A stretch of DNA of 64,000 nucleotides from Pinus tabuliformis (Eukaryota; Streptophyta; Pinopsida; Pinales; Pinaceae): positions 887,826,184 through 887,890,183 of the forward strand of contig CM062817.1 of NCBI GenBank assembly GCA_031772625.1, written 5' to 3'. Of the stretch, positions 1-11,474 are shown piece by piece. Made by a program: the position numbers and the translations under genes. Position 1 is the stretch's first letter; each line of letters begins with the position of its first letter. The notes under the pieces are model-generated. The model did no database searches, was not told where the DNA came from, and was given only the letters and a program-made list of their open reading frames with translations.

Positions 1-715
1 TGTTATAGGTCAGCATAGGATGTGGATTCGGTGGTTGCACCTCGGCGAGTACTACTAAAACACCACGCACATGTCTATCGGTATGACTCCTTTCCGTGCC
101 CCTTATGGATATGATGCACTGACTTTTGTTGATATTGTTTTTGGAGACAGCTGAGCCCCAAAGGCCAAAGACTGGGTCCAAGAGAGCCAAGATATCCTCA
201 AGGCTCTCAAGGATAATTTAGTGACAGCCCAAAATCAGCAAAAACTTTATGCAAACCGACACAGGACAGAGAGGCACTTTGAGGAGGGGGACTTAGTATA
301 CCTCCAGCTGAAGCCTTACAGGCAATCTACGCTAAAATAGAAGGGGGCGAGAAGCTACAACCACGCTTTTATGGGCCCTACCAAGTGACTAGGTGAGTTG
401 GATTATAAGCTAGAGCTGCCTCCAGGGAGTAGAATCCATAACGTGTTTCATGTCTCATGCCTAAAGAAGGTGTTGAGACAACAGATGACGGCAGCAGCTG
501 ATCTAGCCCCGCTAGATGATGAGGGCCACTTAGTGTTAGAACCAGAGGCCATTTTGGAGACCAGGGAGAGGAGACTGAGGAGCACGACCATAAGAGAGTT
601 CTTGGTATGCTGGAAGAACTTGCTGGATGAGGATGCCACCTGGGAAGGTGAGCACACACTGGAACACCCAACTTTGAGGATGCTTGAGGGAAAGCAACAT
701 TTGGGAGGGGAGGAC
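1..715 (+). pseudogene. Chromovirus (Ty3/gypsy) pol 3' end: integrase C-terminus and chromodomain, fossil
   Basis: Reading the plus strand gives integrase C-terminal text (a YANRHRTERHFEEGD stretch near 245-300 and a GDLVYLQL-type box), then the linker RIHNVFHVSCLKK near 430-470, then a chromodomain-like tail (EAILETRERRL...FLVCWKN...DATWE, about 545-645). This order, a GPY/F-type integrase end followed by a chromodomain just before the 3' LTR, is known for plant chromoviruses. The element enters from outside the window, so its 5' part is not seen. It is an old, broken copy. Its tail runs straight into the LTR that starts at 716, with a purine-rich stretch (near 700-714) in the polypurine-tract position. 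Confidence 0.85.
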
Positions 716-1844
716 TGTCATGTCCCTTCTCAAATACATTAGTCATAGGGTGCATCTATATATTTTTGGCACAATTTTGGCTTAGGAGGAGGACCCCACA
801 CTTAGACTTAGGAACTATAGGGGAAATTCGACTTTATTTTGCAGCTAGTGGAATGTGGGGGCCACCCACATGAGAAATTCGAACTTGGCCATTCGATGAG
901 CTTGGAGGGAATCGAATGGGTGGACGGAGGGGCCCACACAAGGCTAAGGGGACCCAAGGTGATCAAAGGAGGATCAGCTCTCATTTTCGAGCATCTTTAA
1001 CATTTGCAAACAAACCCTCTTTGTATGTTCTGCTGCTTAGCGAGTCTATCCACTGTTTAGCCATGAATCTCTCACGCGAGAGATTCAACCTCTTATTCGG
1101 GGGACCATCCGTGTCCGCCCTAGGGAGGCCGTTCCACAAGTTTCAAGGACTTCAACAAAGTCACACACTTCAGCCAACAATGCAGAGAGGGAACTGCGTA
1201 TTTCCTAGGCAGCCAGAAACATGCAAGAGGAGTTGGAAGTCAGCAAGAAGGTTCATTGCTTGTTGGGAGTTCCGGGAGCTGAAGAGGCTACTTGTTGAGG
1301 ACATTTTTGCTGGGGTTTGCAACCAGCTAGGCCAGTGCATCAGTTATACAAATTTATGGGCATAGGGATTGCGCAGAGGCCTATAGCAGCAATTTCGTGG
1401 GGCTTGGGAGAGGTTCCAAGGAGGCCGAATATCCATAGTCAAAACCAGCAAAATTCCCTTCTAGGTTTTTATGGGTTTTGTCCAAGGAGTCTATGGCTAA
1501 AAGTATATAATTTTTTGGGCAGTTTTTGGGCACATTCCAACAAGTCGAAGTTCAGCAGGGCAGCGGTTTACTGGGGCAGAGCAGTGCGGAGTGGTGCAGC
1601 AGCTGGGCAACATTCAGCGCAGCTATTTTCCCACCTAGGGTTGGTCTTGCTTGTTCATTAGGACAAGCCCAGGTGCACCATTCCATTTCATATTGTATCT
1701 AGCCCTCTGATTTTTAATAATATGGCTCAGCAGTTCCTGATTGGCAGCGTTTTCATGGATGTCTAATGTGTGTTTTTATTTTTATACGCTGCTGCACTAT
1801 TTATTTGATTAATATCACTCACATTCCTACTTAGAAACATTACA
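716..1844 (+). repeat. 3' LTR of the chromovirus (family C)
   Basis: This 1129-bp block starts TGTCATGTCCC directly after the chromodomain frame and a purine-rich tract, and ends ...AACATTACA. A second copy of the same sequence, with the same start and end, lies at 48099-49373 as a solo LTR with a perfect 5-bp target duplication, and this fixes the boundaries. Shared landmarks are the GTGGGGGCCACCCA block and the GCACCATTCCAT box near the 3' end. The partner 5' LTR is outside the window, so the target duplication of this copy cannot be checked. Confidence 0.85.
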
Positions 1845-2648
1845 CAAACAGTGGAAGTTGGTGCTTCTAGCAAGATGGTGCTTGCCAAAAAAGGGATTTA
1901 GAGCCTCCTATAAGTTAGTGCCTACAGAGTTTGATGTAAATTGAAGTTGGTGCCTGCATTTACACTAAAATTAAAAGAAGATTTGTAGTTTTCTCCCATA
2001 TGGGTTTCCACGTAAACATCCTATGTCTAATTGTTATGTGATTGATGTACTGCTGTAGTACAGAATGTTTTTGACTGTCTAAATAATAGTTTAAAATTTA
2101 CATAATACTAATTCGTCCCCTCTTCCCGCCTCCTCCCCTTCTCCTCCCCCTCCCTTAGTATTATTCTGGTTTCCAACAGTTTAAAATAGAACAAGAAAGC
2201 TTTCTAGTGAGGATGCAATTTAACTGTTCCAGGAATTGAAGACAAAAAAAAAGAAGGCCAATTGTGTCTCTTTCTATTCAGAACTTCAAGAGGCTGTTCT
2301 ATATACTGATAGCAAGCATATAGATATAACAATTCTCAGAAAATAAGTAATATAGATTCCCACATCATGGCATTTTTTTACGAAATGAAAACAGATGGAT
2401 CATCCACATTTTGAAAGTTGTTGCATAAACCAAAACCAATTTAGTGCAAGAATATATGACTTTGTTTTAATGCCACTGCCACTATGCAAGCATGATTATC
2501 AGGATGGCAAGGCAACAATGGTGCAACCTTAACCACATATATAAAGTCATATTACTACCAAATCATCTTCCTGCATAGAAGGCCGAGGAAATCAGAAATA
2601 TTAACAATCTGCATGTACATTGTAGATTGAATGGAAAGGATTACCCAC
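1845..2648. other. Non-coding stretch, no gene seen
   Basis: No open frame or family match is visible. It holds a pyrimidine-rich run at about 2116-2156. Because an MFS exon with intact splice borders follows on the minus strand, this may be intron of a broken or very long host gene, but no neighbouring exon could be read. Confidence 0.5.
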
Positions 2649-2760
2649 CAAAAGGTACAATTGATGCAGAAAGTGTGAGCAAGATCAGAGGTTTACGTCC
2701 ATATTCATCAGACAACTGGCCTATAAGGGGAAGTGTTATAATTTTGCCGATGCCTACAAC
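2649..2760 (-). CDS. Single exon of an MFS transporter (motif A, GQLSDEYGRKP)
   Basis: On the minus strand this 112-bp block translates without a stop and contains GQLSDEYGRKPLILL, a good match to MFS motif A (G-x-L-[SA]-D-x-x-G-R-[KR]). The motif sits in the cytoplasmic loop between transmembrane helices 2 and 3, and hydrophobic residues flank it on both sides as expected. The borders look like real splice sites: upstream ...TTTGCAG before GTTGTAGGC, downstream CCTTTTG followed by GTGGGTAA. The closest family I can recall is the plant tetracycline-transporter-like / hippocampus-abundant-transcript-like MFS group; that assignment is a guess. No adjacent exon was found within about 800 bp, so this is either one exon of a gene with very long introns or a stranded gene fragment. 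The LINE and other insertions lie upstream of it in gene orientation. Confidence 0.6.
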
Positions 2761-2988
2761 CTGCAAATTTCATAAATAAGTACTCTCCATATTTTATACC
2801 CACAAAATTAAAAAACATAAAGAACATTTTATTTGCTAGGTTTACTTGCTTCAAAAAGGTAAAAGAGAAGCTAATCAATGAAAATTAAATTGAGAAATAC
2901 AATAACCATAACATACTTGAGCATGTGATACAGATTTCACCAGGAAAATCATAAATCACTTGTTGCATTGGTATCCAATGAAAAACAG

Positions 2989-3632
2989 TATGCAAGAGGC
3001 AGCAGGGGTCGGAAGTTCACTTGGGGTTTGGAAAATGCTACTAATAATGAAGCACAATTTCTAGCAGTATTGCAAGGACTAGCTATACTCAGAGATAAAG
3101 GGGTTACAAAAGCCATGGTGATTGGTAACTCGATGGTGATTCTCTAATCTCTCATCCACCAAACTCTCCCTTTGTCAAAGACCCCTCTCGACAACTAGTG
3201 AATGTGAGCAGCTTGAAATCTTTCATGTTCTACAAAAAAACTAATTTGGGGGTTCATTGACAAGAAAGGGCTAATAAGGCAAAGGAGAAGTTGACTGACA
3301 ATAGCGCCATCCTCCCCCTACCATGACATGTAAGCAATTTATAAAAACCATGACACCCCACAACATCTGTCTCATTACACAGATGTGAACGGAAAGGCAG
3401 TTAAGGCAGTCTCATCACTCCCAACACCATATACCATCTCCTCCATTAAACACGCTAAAGAAATGCACAATTGCGGCATCCTTGTTTACATATAGGATTC
3501 CCTGGACTTCTTATAAGTCATTTGCAATCCCTCGGACTGTTGAAAAGTTAACTAGGTTCAATCTTCATAATGACGTGTAATTGTGATTCTATGTAATTGA
3601 TGAAAAGAAGAAAAATAAAAATTATTATTATG
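2989..3632 (+). pseudogene. RNase H-domain relic, probably a 5'-truncated LINE end
   Basis: The plus strand reads RKFTWGLENATNNEAQFL followed by AVLQGLAILRDKGVTKAMV. This is the central part of a type I RNase H fold, with the conserved E of the NNEA box; the D of the usual GDS box reads as GNS. After an in-frame TAA at about 3146-3148 the domain can still be followed in pieces (HVLQKTNLG, then QERANKAKEKL) to about 3310. A 3' stretch of about 320 bp ends in AAAAATAAAAATTATTATTATG, a tail of the kind left by LINEs. No target duplication was found. A Ty3/gypsy second RNase H is a less likely alternative. Confidence 0.55.
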
Positions 3633-5462
3633 ATTGTATCATGGTTTTCACGAGCAAGGAGTTTTATTTTTAGAGATGGCTCCCATTGAGAGCCTTTAGG
3701 ATTTGTCATCTAGCCATAAAAGTCAATTTGAGTCAATGTCATGTATGAAGGACCCTTATTGGGCATACTACATTTTATATGAGTCATTAGATAAGTATAA
3801 ATAGCCCTCCAAGCAACGTCTCCTCCTCGAGTCGGCTTCAAAAAAAAATAATGTAAATTCCCCAAAGGACATGTCGGCTCACATGCACTCATTTCGTCTC
3901 ATTTACAGAGGCAAACTACTATAAATAGGCAGCTCGGATTTCATCTTTGACACAGAATTTCGGACATCTCATCTTCTCCAATTCGGTTGAAGTTTGAATC
4001 AGAAAAGGAAGTGCAAAGAAGATAAGGAGTAGTCTCATAACCAGTGAAGTGAAGGGCAAGAAGAGCGAGGTTCTTAGGATACTTTATGGGACTGTTTTAA
4101 GGGAAGAAAACACTTATACATACTAAAAGTTTGTTACAGCAGCAAGGGATGAAAAGAAATCTATTGCAGCAGTGAAGGCCAGGGAGAGGAGAAGTTTGTT
4201 GCAGTAGTGGTGCAGTCCTCTTAGGGAGCTGAAGTGGAAGAAGGCCGAAAGTCTAAAGCAAAAGACATCCAAGGTTGAAGAAGAAGTTGAGAAGGAGGAG
4301 AAGGTTGACTATCGTTGGCTAAGGATCTTGTGTGTTGGTCTTGGAGTTGCAGATAGGTCAAGGATCTTGATTTTGGTATTCGTCAATTGGAATCTCTATA
4401 AGAAGAAGAATTTGTTCGGGTTTTCCTCTCAAAGAGTGGGAGGTTTTGGCCCTGGCTGATAGCCTTTATTTAATGTCTCGTCTCTTTATGGTTTATGCAT
4501 TGGTAACTGTTTGATGAAGAAGAACACAAATAACCCAAGTAAAAGAAGATCCTAATCTAAAGAAGTAAAAGGCACTCACTAGCAGTTACTAATAGAAGAG
4601 AAATCACATAATTACTATGCCCTAGATTTTTCAACACGGACCTCCATGAATTCATTGTCATGCCCAGCAAGAAAGATAAGATGGCAGGAGGGTATATGCC
4701 AAAACTACAATTCCCTTTCTTCACAAGCAAGGTCTCTCACATTGTTTGGTTTATTCTATCTAGGTCAAGGGCAGGCATGGTAAGTGTTGTGTCTGATGCA
4801 AGTTGAAAATTTTGAAAAGCGGCCTCAAGGATTGTGAGAGGGAGGTAGCAGAGGCTCATCGCAGCATTATGAATTTGCCCCACTATGGAATAGGAGGTGT
4901 TGACCACTACGTATCAACGACCCATAGCAGTACACCCCCTTTTTTTGCAAAAGGGATAGCGCCTAATCTCGTGTCGTCCAGCTATCATCACCAACGTGAT
5001 TATCATGTTATAATGTAAACCCATTCTGCACGTATATGATGTAAGTAATCTCAGCAGATCTCTGTCATGTATGTAATTGCCTAGGTAAACCTACTTTTCT
5101 AGTGACGATCTACATTCCGGGAGGTCTTTTGTCTCACCGATCCATTCTTGGATGGTCGGCAAAGTTTTCCATCAGTCTTACCCCAAAGTCGGAATGGATT
5201 TTGTCACTAGGATCTTAGGCGAGTCCTAGTGTTCTAGATCGAGTCTATGTAAAAGTGATTTGGGAATAATCCTAACTATTTGGTTAGGTTATTTTATTAT
5301 GAATTGTTTGGTCTGTTGGATTATATTTGTGTCGCAGAAATGGGTAGTCTATGAGAGTCTTTTACAAATGGGTTTTCCCCCTCGAGATGTAAAAAATAGG
5401 AAAATCATGATGTAAAGTGTCTTGAGGGTTGGAAAAATAATTTATCCCCTCATAGGTTAATT
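3633..5462. other. Non-coding stretch with two TATA-like boxes; possible LTR-derived sequence
   Basis: No supported gene. Two copies of TATAAATAG occur 124 bp apart (3796-3804 and 3920-3928), and purine-rich sequence follows (about 4000-4400), an arrangement that resembles a promoter plus leader of an LTR element. I could not find matching terminal repeats or a target duplication, so no element is called. The DNA just left of 5463 is the target into which the LINE inserted. Confidence 0.35.
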
Positions 5463-5473
5463 AATTAAATTTT
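5463..5473. repeat. Left target-site duplication of the LINE (AATTAAATTTT)
   Basis: The 11 bp AATTAAATTTT occur here immediately before the LINE 5' end and again at 12949-12959 immediately after its A-rich tail. A perfect 11-bp direct repeat is typical of target-primed reverse transcription. The preceding TTAATT resembles the TT/AA-type nick sites that L1 endonucleases prefer. Confidence 0.8.
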
Positions 5474-5623
5474 GGTTTGGGAAGGGGAGAGAGCGTTCTG
5501 GTGCGGCGATTCGACGCTAGGGTTTCTGCGAACACCTGCAACGGCAGGACATTTGGACGGAAGCCACCAGATCTGATAGCGGCAGCGCAGCAGCTCACAG
5601 GCTGCAGGCTTTGGCAGACAGCC
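5474..5623 (+). promoter_or_regulatory. LINE 5' UTR, presumed internal promoter
   Basis: About 150 bp between the target duplication and the first ATG of ORF1. The ORF1 frame is open through all of it but has no ATG before 5624, only near-cognate codons such as TTG at 5477. L1-type LINEs are known to carry their promoter in the 5' UTR. No specific element could be identified here. Confidence 0.45.
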
Positions 5624-7156
5624 ATGATGAACCCCCGCCAGGGGGAAGGAGGGATGCCTCCTCCAGTAAACGACAACCAGCCAGGGCATAGCGAAGGTCC
5701 AGAAAAGGAACAGGAGCGTACTGAGAGGAATAACGACAATAGTCAGCATAAGCAGACAGAACAGGTACAGCCAGACAAGCCAAAAGTAAGTTCATCTACA
5801 TGTAAGCCAGTAGCCACGATACGGCCAAAAGTGGAGCTACCCAGTCATCGAATCAACGCCAGAATTCAATATATGAGAGATCATGCTCTCATAGGTAAAT
5901 TTATAGGTTTTTGGCCAAATGAGAAAGCCTTGAGAGCCTGGATCAATGTTAAATGGCACCCAAAAGGACACATATCCTTGCATCTTCGGTCGAAGGGGTT
6001 CTTTACCGCAGTCTTTAACTGCTTGGAAGACAGAAACAGAGTATTTGAGGGAGGGCCGTACTTCTTCAACTCTGCCGGGCTATTTCTCCGAGAATGGGTC
6101 GCACGTTTCAATCCGGATAAGGAAGATCTAAGCTGGGCACCGGTATGGATCAGGTTGTATGGACTGCCATGGGAGTATTGGGAAGAAGACTCACTCAAAG
6201 CTATCGGCAAGGTACTGGGAGATTTTGTGAAGATCGCGGAAGACACAAAAACGCAGAGATACACCTCTTATGCACGGATCTGCGTCTACATGGATCTAAA
6301 GCAACCCCTGCCTGATACGGTAAGTCTTGATCATGAAGATACGGAATGGATCCAGTTAATTGATTATGAGCATGTACCCTTTAGATGTAGAAAATGTCAT
6401 GATCTAGGCCACCTTTATAGAGATTGCCCGTTAAACAGCAATCCTCCAGCGCAAGTTGACCAGGATAACCAGCCATTGGACGGTTTTACAAAGGTGACAA
6501 ATCGAAGAAGAGGACATAAAAAACCTGCAGTCCAGACAAAGGCAGCCCAAAAGGACCCATCAAAGCCCTCCACAAGCAACAGCTTTGAAGTCTTGGCAAA
6601 CGAAGAGGTGCAGGATCTGAATCTCTTGAACTCCAAAGGAAAAAATCCTACCCAGGACAAAACTGAAGGAACCCAATCTCAAACGGGGGAAAAGAAGGCG
6701 GAACAAGATGGCAATCCTACCAAGACAGAATCAAAAATCTGGAACCTCCCGGAAATGGAGATAGATAATACGGATCCAGTTACAGGAAAAGAGAAGGAGG
6801 GAGAAGGAAGTCATCAAGAACCTCAGATCATGGATGAGGACACGGAATCAATAGATATTGGCGAGCTCGATATTCTGGGTCTAGAACAAGCATGCAAAAC
6901 AGGGAATTTCGACAAAATACCTAATAGACAGGTGGATAATCTAGTGGAAGTTCTTAATAAAGCCCAAAAGAAATATTCATTAGGGGTCCAAATCGGCAGT
7001 CAATGGGATGGGAAATTCATCACCAAAGACAGCAAAAAGCGAGGAAGAAAAACGACTTTAGAAAGAACTATCAGGATCAGTGAAGTCTTGGTCGAATCAG
7101 GCAGATATGCCAAGCTAACAAAGTACTACAAAAACAACCCCAATCCTTCCCAATGA
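5624..7156 (+). CDS. LINE ORF1 protein: DUF4283 RNA-binding domain and CCHC zinc knuckle
   Basis: A 510-residue intact frame, starting at the first of two adjacent ATGs (5624 and 5627). Residues 1 to about 80 are polar and rich in Q, E and P. A DUF4283-type region spans roughly residues 85-240 (GKFIGFWPNEKALRAW, then WIRLYGLPWEYW, a hallmark of plant L1 ORF1). A zinc knuckle C255-x2-C258-x4-H263-x4-C268 (CRKCHDLGHLYRDC) follows. The rest is charged and low in complexity, ending in a basic K/R-rich patch. ORF1 proteins of this class coat the element RNA and form the RNP with ORF2. The stop codon TGA overlaps the ORF2 start in ATGA (7153-7156). Confidence 0.9.
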   Translation: MMNPRQGEGGMPPPVNDNQPGHSEGPEKEQERTERNNDNSQHKQTEQVQPDKPKVSSSTCKPVATIRPKVELPSHRINARIQYMRDHALIGKFIGFWPNEKALRAWINVKWHPKGHISLHLRSKGFFTAVFNCLEDRNRVFEGGPYFFNSAGLFLREWVARFNPDKEDLSWAPVWIRLYGLPWEYWEEDSLKAIGKVLGDFVKIAEDTKTQRYTSYARICVYMDLKQPLPDTVSLDHEDTEWIQLIDYEHVPFRCRKCHDLGHLYRDCPLNSNPPAQVDQDNQPLDGFTKVTNRRRGHKKPAVQTKAAQKDPSKPSTSNSFEVLANEEVQDLNLLNSKGKNPTQDKTEGTQSQTGEKKAEQDGNPTKTESKIWNLPEMEIDNTDPVTGKEKEGEGSHQEPQIMDEDTESIDIGELDILGLEQACKTGNFDKIPNRQVDNLVEVLNKAQKKYSLGVQIGSQWDGKFITKDSKKRGRKTTLERTIRISEVLVESGRYAKLTKYYKNNPNPSQ

Positions 7157-10100
7157 AGATGATTTCCTGGAATATAAGAGGGCTCAATGGCCCAAAGAAA
7201 GGAAGACTTTTAAAAAATATGCTTATGGAAGAAAAACCAGCAATCCTTTTTTTGCAGGAGACAAAATGTAACTTGGCAGTCTTGGAAAAAGTTGCAGCAA
7301 AAGCCTGGCCGGGGGCGCTAGTCACAGTTGTAGATGCTCAGGGAGCCTCAGGGGGACTTGCAGTGCTCTGGGATGCAAGAATGATCCAATTAAGTAACAT
7401 ACATGCTAACAAAAACTTCATACAGGCTATTTTTCACATTGTGGGGACTAACATCCATGGCCACATAACAAATGTGTACTTCCCCCAAGAAAGCCAGCAA
7501 AAGATAGAAATCCTGGAAGCATTAACGCAGCTTAATGCAGAAAGGACTTATCCGCTATGGGTCTCAGGCGGAGATTTTAACATGATCGCTTCTATAGAGG
7601 AAAAGAAAGGAGGGAGATGCAGAACAAACAGGGACGGCTCAATATTAAAAGATTTCATTCAAAATAACTGGTTAATAGATATTCCTACAAACAATGGCCT
7701 CCACACTTGGAATAACAAAAGAGCAGCACCTATGCAAGTAGCCTCGCGCCTAGATCGATTTCTGATATCCGACAATGCAGTGCATATAGGGGGAGAATTT
7801 ACAGCCTCCATCCTCCCTTACTCAGGTTCGGACCATTGGCCCATAGCCCTACACTGGAACCGACCGGGTAGTAGCATACGACGGCCATTTCGGTTTGAGG
7901 CTTTCTGGTTGACACATCCGGAATTCCATGAATTTATCAGATCAACTTGGAAAAATTTCAATCCAACGGATGGGACAAAAATGTCTATATTCCACAGGAA
8001 GTTGAAGCACCTCAAAGAGCAAATAAAGCACTGGAACAAATCCACTTTTGGCAACATATTCAAATCAAAGGAACTCCTCACCCAAGAGATGAAAGATATT
8101 CAGCAAAAAATGATCTCTGAAGGACGTTCTGAAGAATTAGTCCAGAAGGAGCAGGTTATAGAGAATAAAATCCTCGAACGAGACCTCCAGGAGGAAACAC
8201 TCTGGAAGCAGAAATCGAGAGTCAGATGGTTAAAGGAAGGTGAAAAAAATACGAAATTCTTTCACAAAACCACCGTCCAAAGAAGAATGATCAACCAAAT
8301 CTCCTATGTCTACAATGAACAGGGAACCAAAACTGAAACACATGAAGGAATAGAACAGGAGTTTATAAACTATTTCAAGAAGATGAATCAAGAACCCAAT
8401 ATAGATAGAACAGAGGCCATTGACACCATCATCGGGCAGATACCAAGATTAATTACGGAAGATCACAACACTCTCCTTCTCAAACATGTTAGTCTTCAAG
8501 AGGTTGAAACCGCGGTGAATCAACTCAAAGCAGGGAAAGCGCCAGGACCAGATGGGTTTACTTCTAATTTTTTTCAGCACTTCTGGGAACTAATCAAATG
8601 GGAAGTCTGGCAGGTGGTGGAAGAATCGCGTACGCTCAGATGGATGTATCCAGCCCTGAACGCAACTTTCATTGCCTTAATTCCCAAAGCAGAGGAATCC
8701 AACACTCCAGATAAGTACAGACCTATCGCTTTATGCAACATCATATACAAGATTGTCTCCAAGGTCATAGCATTGAGACTGAAGCCCATGCTTCCGCTCA
8801 TCATATCTCCAGAACAATCTAGCTACGTAGAAGGAAGACAGATCACGGATGGGATTATTTTAACCCATGAAATAATACATTCCCTCAAGCAATCAAAACA
8901 ACCAGGTATGCTTCTAAAAATTGACTTATCTAAAGCTTTTGATAGCATATGCTGGGATTATTTGCAAAAAATTCTCAAAGCTTTTGGCTTCGCCCCCCCT
9001 GGATCAGATGGATCAGCAATCTTCTATCTTCCTCGTTCTTTTCCATTCTCATCAATGGCCTTCCGTCCCCCACCTTTCGTCCCTCTAGGGGCATTAGACA
9101 AGGGGACCCTTTATCGCCCTTTTTGTTTGTCATCTTAGCAGAAGGCCTAGGACGCTGCATAAAATCGGCCATTCTCTCCCGCAATCTTAAAGGTCTAGTC
9201 CTCCACCAAGCCCCCGCTGTCTCGCACCAACAATTTGTTGACGATAATATGTTATTCGGTCACCCCTCTGTGCAAGAAGCACGCTCTTTTAAAGCCATTC
9301 TTGACAATTTTTCAAACGCCTCAGGAGCCCTCATTAATAATGTCAAATCTCAAATCTTCTTTTTTAACACTCCTCCCTCTACCCAACGGGCTATAGCACG
9401 CATTCTCGGTTTCACCATAGCGTCCCTTCCTTCTAAATACTTAGGAGCTCCTCTAATCGCTTCAGCTCTCAAGCATTCTTCTTGGACCAGCCTTTTAGAA
9501 AAATTGGAGGCCAGACTATTCCTCTGGACTCACAGAGCTTTAAATCTAGCCAATAGGACAGTGCTAATTAAAGCGGTTCTGCAATCTATGCCTCTCTACC
9601 TTTTCTCCATCCTGGCAGCACTGAAATGGGTTCTCAAAGCCATCAAGCAGCTGCAGCGTAACTTCCTATGGGGAAGCTCGGGGCCAAACAGAAAGTGGGC
9701 CTTAGTCAAGTGGGAGAAGGCTTGTTTACCTAAAAAAGCAGGAGGGATCGGGCTAAGAGATCCTGAACAAAGCAACAAAAATATGGGGGCAAAAATCTGG
9801 TGGAGGTGGCTCTCAAACTCAAACACCCCCTAGGCAGTCTTATGGACAGCGAAATATGCTAGAAACTTGCCCTTAGAGGAGAGAATTAGAATGTCGGAAG
9901 TCAGTAAAGGCTTGATCATCTGGAATTCAGCAATCCAACATCGAGACTTAATTCAAAAACATAGCTTCTGGGAAGTGAAAGATGGCCTTTCAGCTCGTTT
10001 TTGGGAAGACTCATGGCAGCAGCTTCCAAATCTCAAAGATAGCATACAAGGAATTGCAGAACGAGAAATCAACGAGCTTGACAAGGTAAGCTACTTCTGG

Positions 10101-11474
10101 AAATCACAAACCACCCAAGAACATAGAGAATGGAAAGAAGCTTGTCATATCTTACCTTACAGCTCGGAGCAGATTCAACTTTCTCTATCCTCAGAGCTTC
10201 AAAAACGAAAAATTTTAAAGCTAGCAGGCATGGATACTCTTAGATGGGGATATGAGGAAAAGGGGATCTTCACAACCAAGGAAGCTTACAAAATCATCAC
10301 TAAAGACAGAGTAGTCAAAGACAAAATATGGGACAGAATTTGGAATCCTCCTATTTGGCCAAAGGTTTCAACCTTTTTGTGGCTTCTCTCACACAACAGA
10401 GTTCTAACATGGGACAACCTCAGGAAAATAAATTTCTATGGGCCATCTATACGTCTCAACTGTAATCAGGAAGAAGAATCAGCTTTACACCTCATGCAAA
10501 ACTGTCAGCTCGGAAAGAAATTGTGGGAAAAGGTAATATTCCGATGTCAGAGGGATGGCAGAGTGATGGGGGATATCACTGGTACCCTACGCAACTGGAC
10601 TCAAGAGCCATATCAAAGCAAGGTTCTAAACACTCTTTGGCAAATTATACCGGGACTACTGATGTGGAACATTTGGAAGGAGAGAAACAGAAGGATTTTC
10701 AAAAATCAATCAATGACATTGGAGCAGATATGGAATGGGATACACCACAACATCAGAGAAACTTTATCTATCAAAGGCTGGTCTAAGGAGGACTTCCCAT
10801 CGCATCCGCAGGAACAAGCGATATGGGACAATTGGCAGATAAAATTACAAGTCCCAACTTCTGCCAATAGAAATACATCTAATCATCAAGGGAACTCTGC
10901 GAGCTGGTCCCCGCCACCAATCAATGTGTTTCAACTTAATTTTGATGGAGCGTCGAAAGGAAATCCTAGCCTAATAGGATATGGTGGAGTCATCAGAGAT
11001 TACCAGGGTAAGCCCCTCATATCATTCTTTGGTTCAATAGGTTGGAATACCAATAACGCAGCGGAATTGGAAGGCCTATGGAGAGGACTAACTCTAGCAC
11101 AGGAGCAAAAGCTCTTCCCTCTGATAGTTGAAGGGGACTCCCAAATTCTTATCAATATGGCATTAAAAATTCAACAGGGATCCCCGGTACAGAAGGTCAG
11201 CAGTAGCTGGAGAATGGCCACTAGATTGGAGCGTCTTCAACAATGGCTCAACAACAACCAAGCTATCTCCTTCAAGCATATCCGAAGAGAAGGGAACAAA
11301 CTTGCAGATTTTCTTGCCAATATTGGCGTGGACAGTGGGAAAGAATTCTTTGCAGGATCACTACAAGACATAGCCTCGGAGAACCAACTTTCTACCTTCC
11401 ATTCCATATTAACAAGAGATATGCAGTCAGGACAAGAACCACACCCGGATGCGGGTGTCAACATGAGAAGTTAA
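7153..11474 (+). pseudogene. LINE ORF2: endonuclease, reverse transcriptase, RNase H (one frameshift, one stop)
   Basis: Starts at ATG 7153 inside ATGA. Order of parts: an APE-type endonuclease (MISWNIRGLNG, LQETKC, GGDFNMI, RLDRFLIS, SGSDHWPI) in the first 230 or so residues; a long linker; a reverse transcriptase (GKAPGPDGF, IPKAEESNTPDKYRPIALCN, IDLSKAFDS, SRGIRQGDPLSPFLF, active-site FVDD at 9234-9245); a zf-RVT-like region near 10330-10540; and RNase H with D (10944), E (11064), D (11136) and the HIRREGNKLADFLAN tail all present. The frame shifts at the C7 run 8993-8999, and a TAG interrupts it at 9831-9833. All catalytic signatures survive on either side. The C-run lesion could also be a sequencing or assembly error. 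The stop TAA overlaps the ORF3 ATG. Confidence 0.9.

Noticed and set aside
378-755. 125-codon minus-strand frame
   Set aside because: Shadow of the chromovirus integrase/chromodomain reading on the plus strand.
5477-5623. Extension of ORF1 to a TTG at 5477
   Set aside because: No ATG in this part. The double ATG at 5624/5627 is the natural start, and the extension is treated as 5' UTR.
11243-11473. Upstream extension of ORF3 in the same frame, overlapping ORF2
   Set aside because: It overlaps the RNase H coding region in another frame. The ATG at 11474 in TAATG is the better start.
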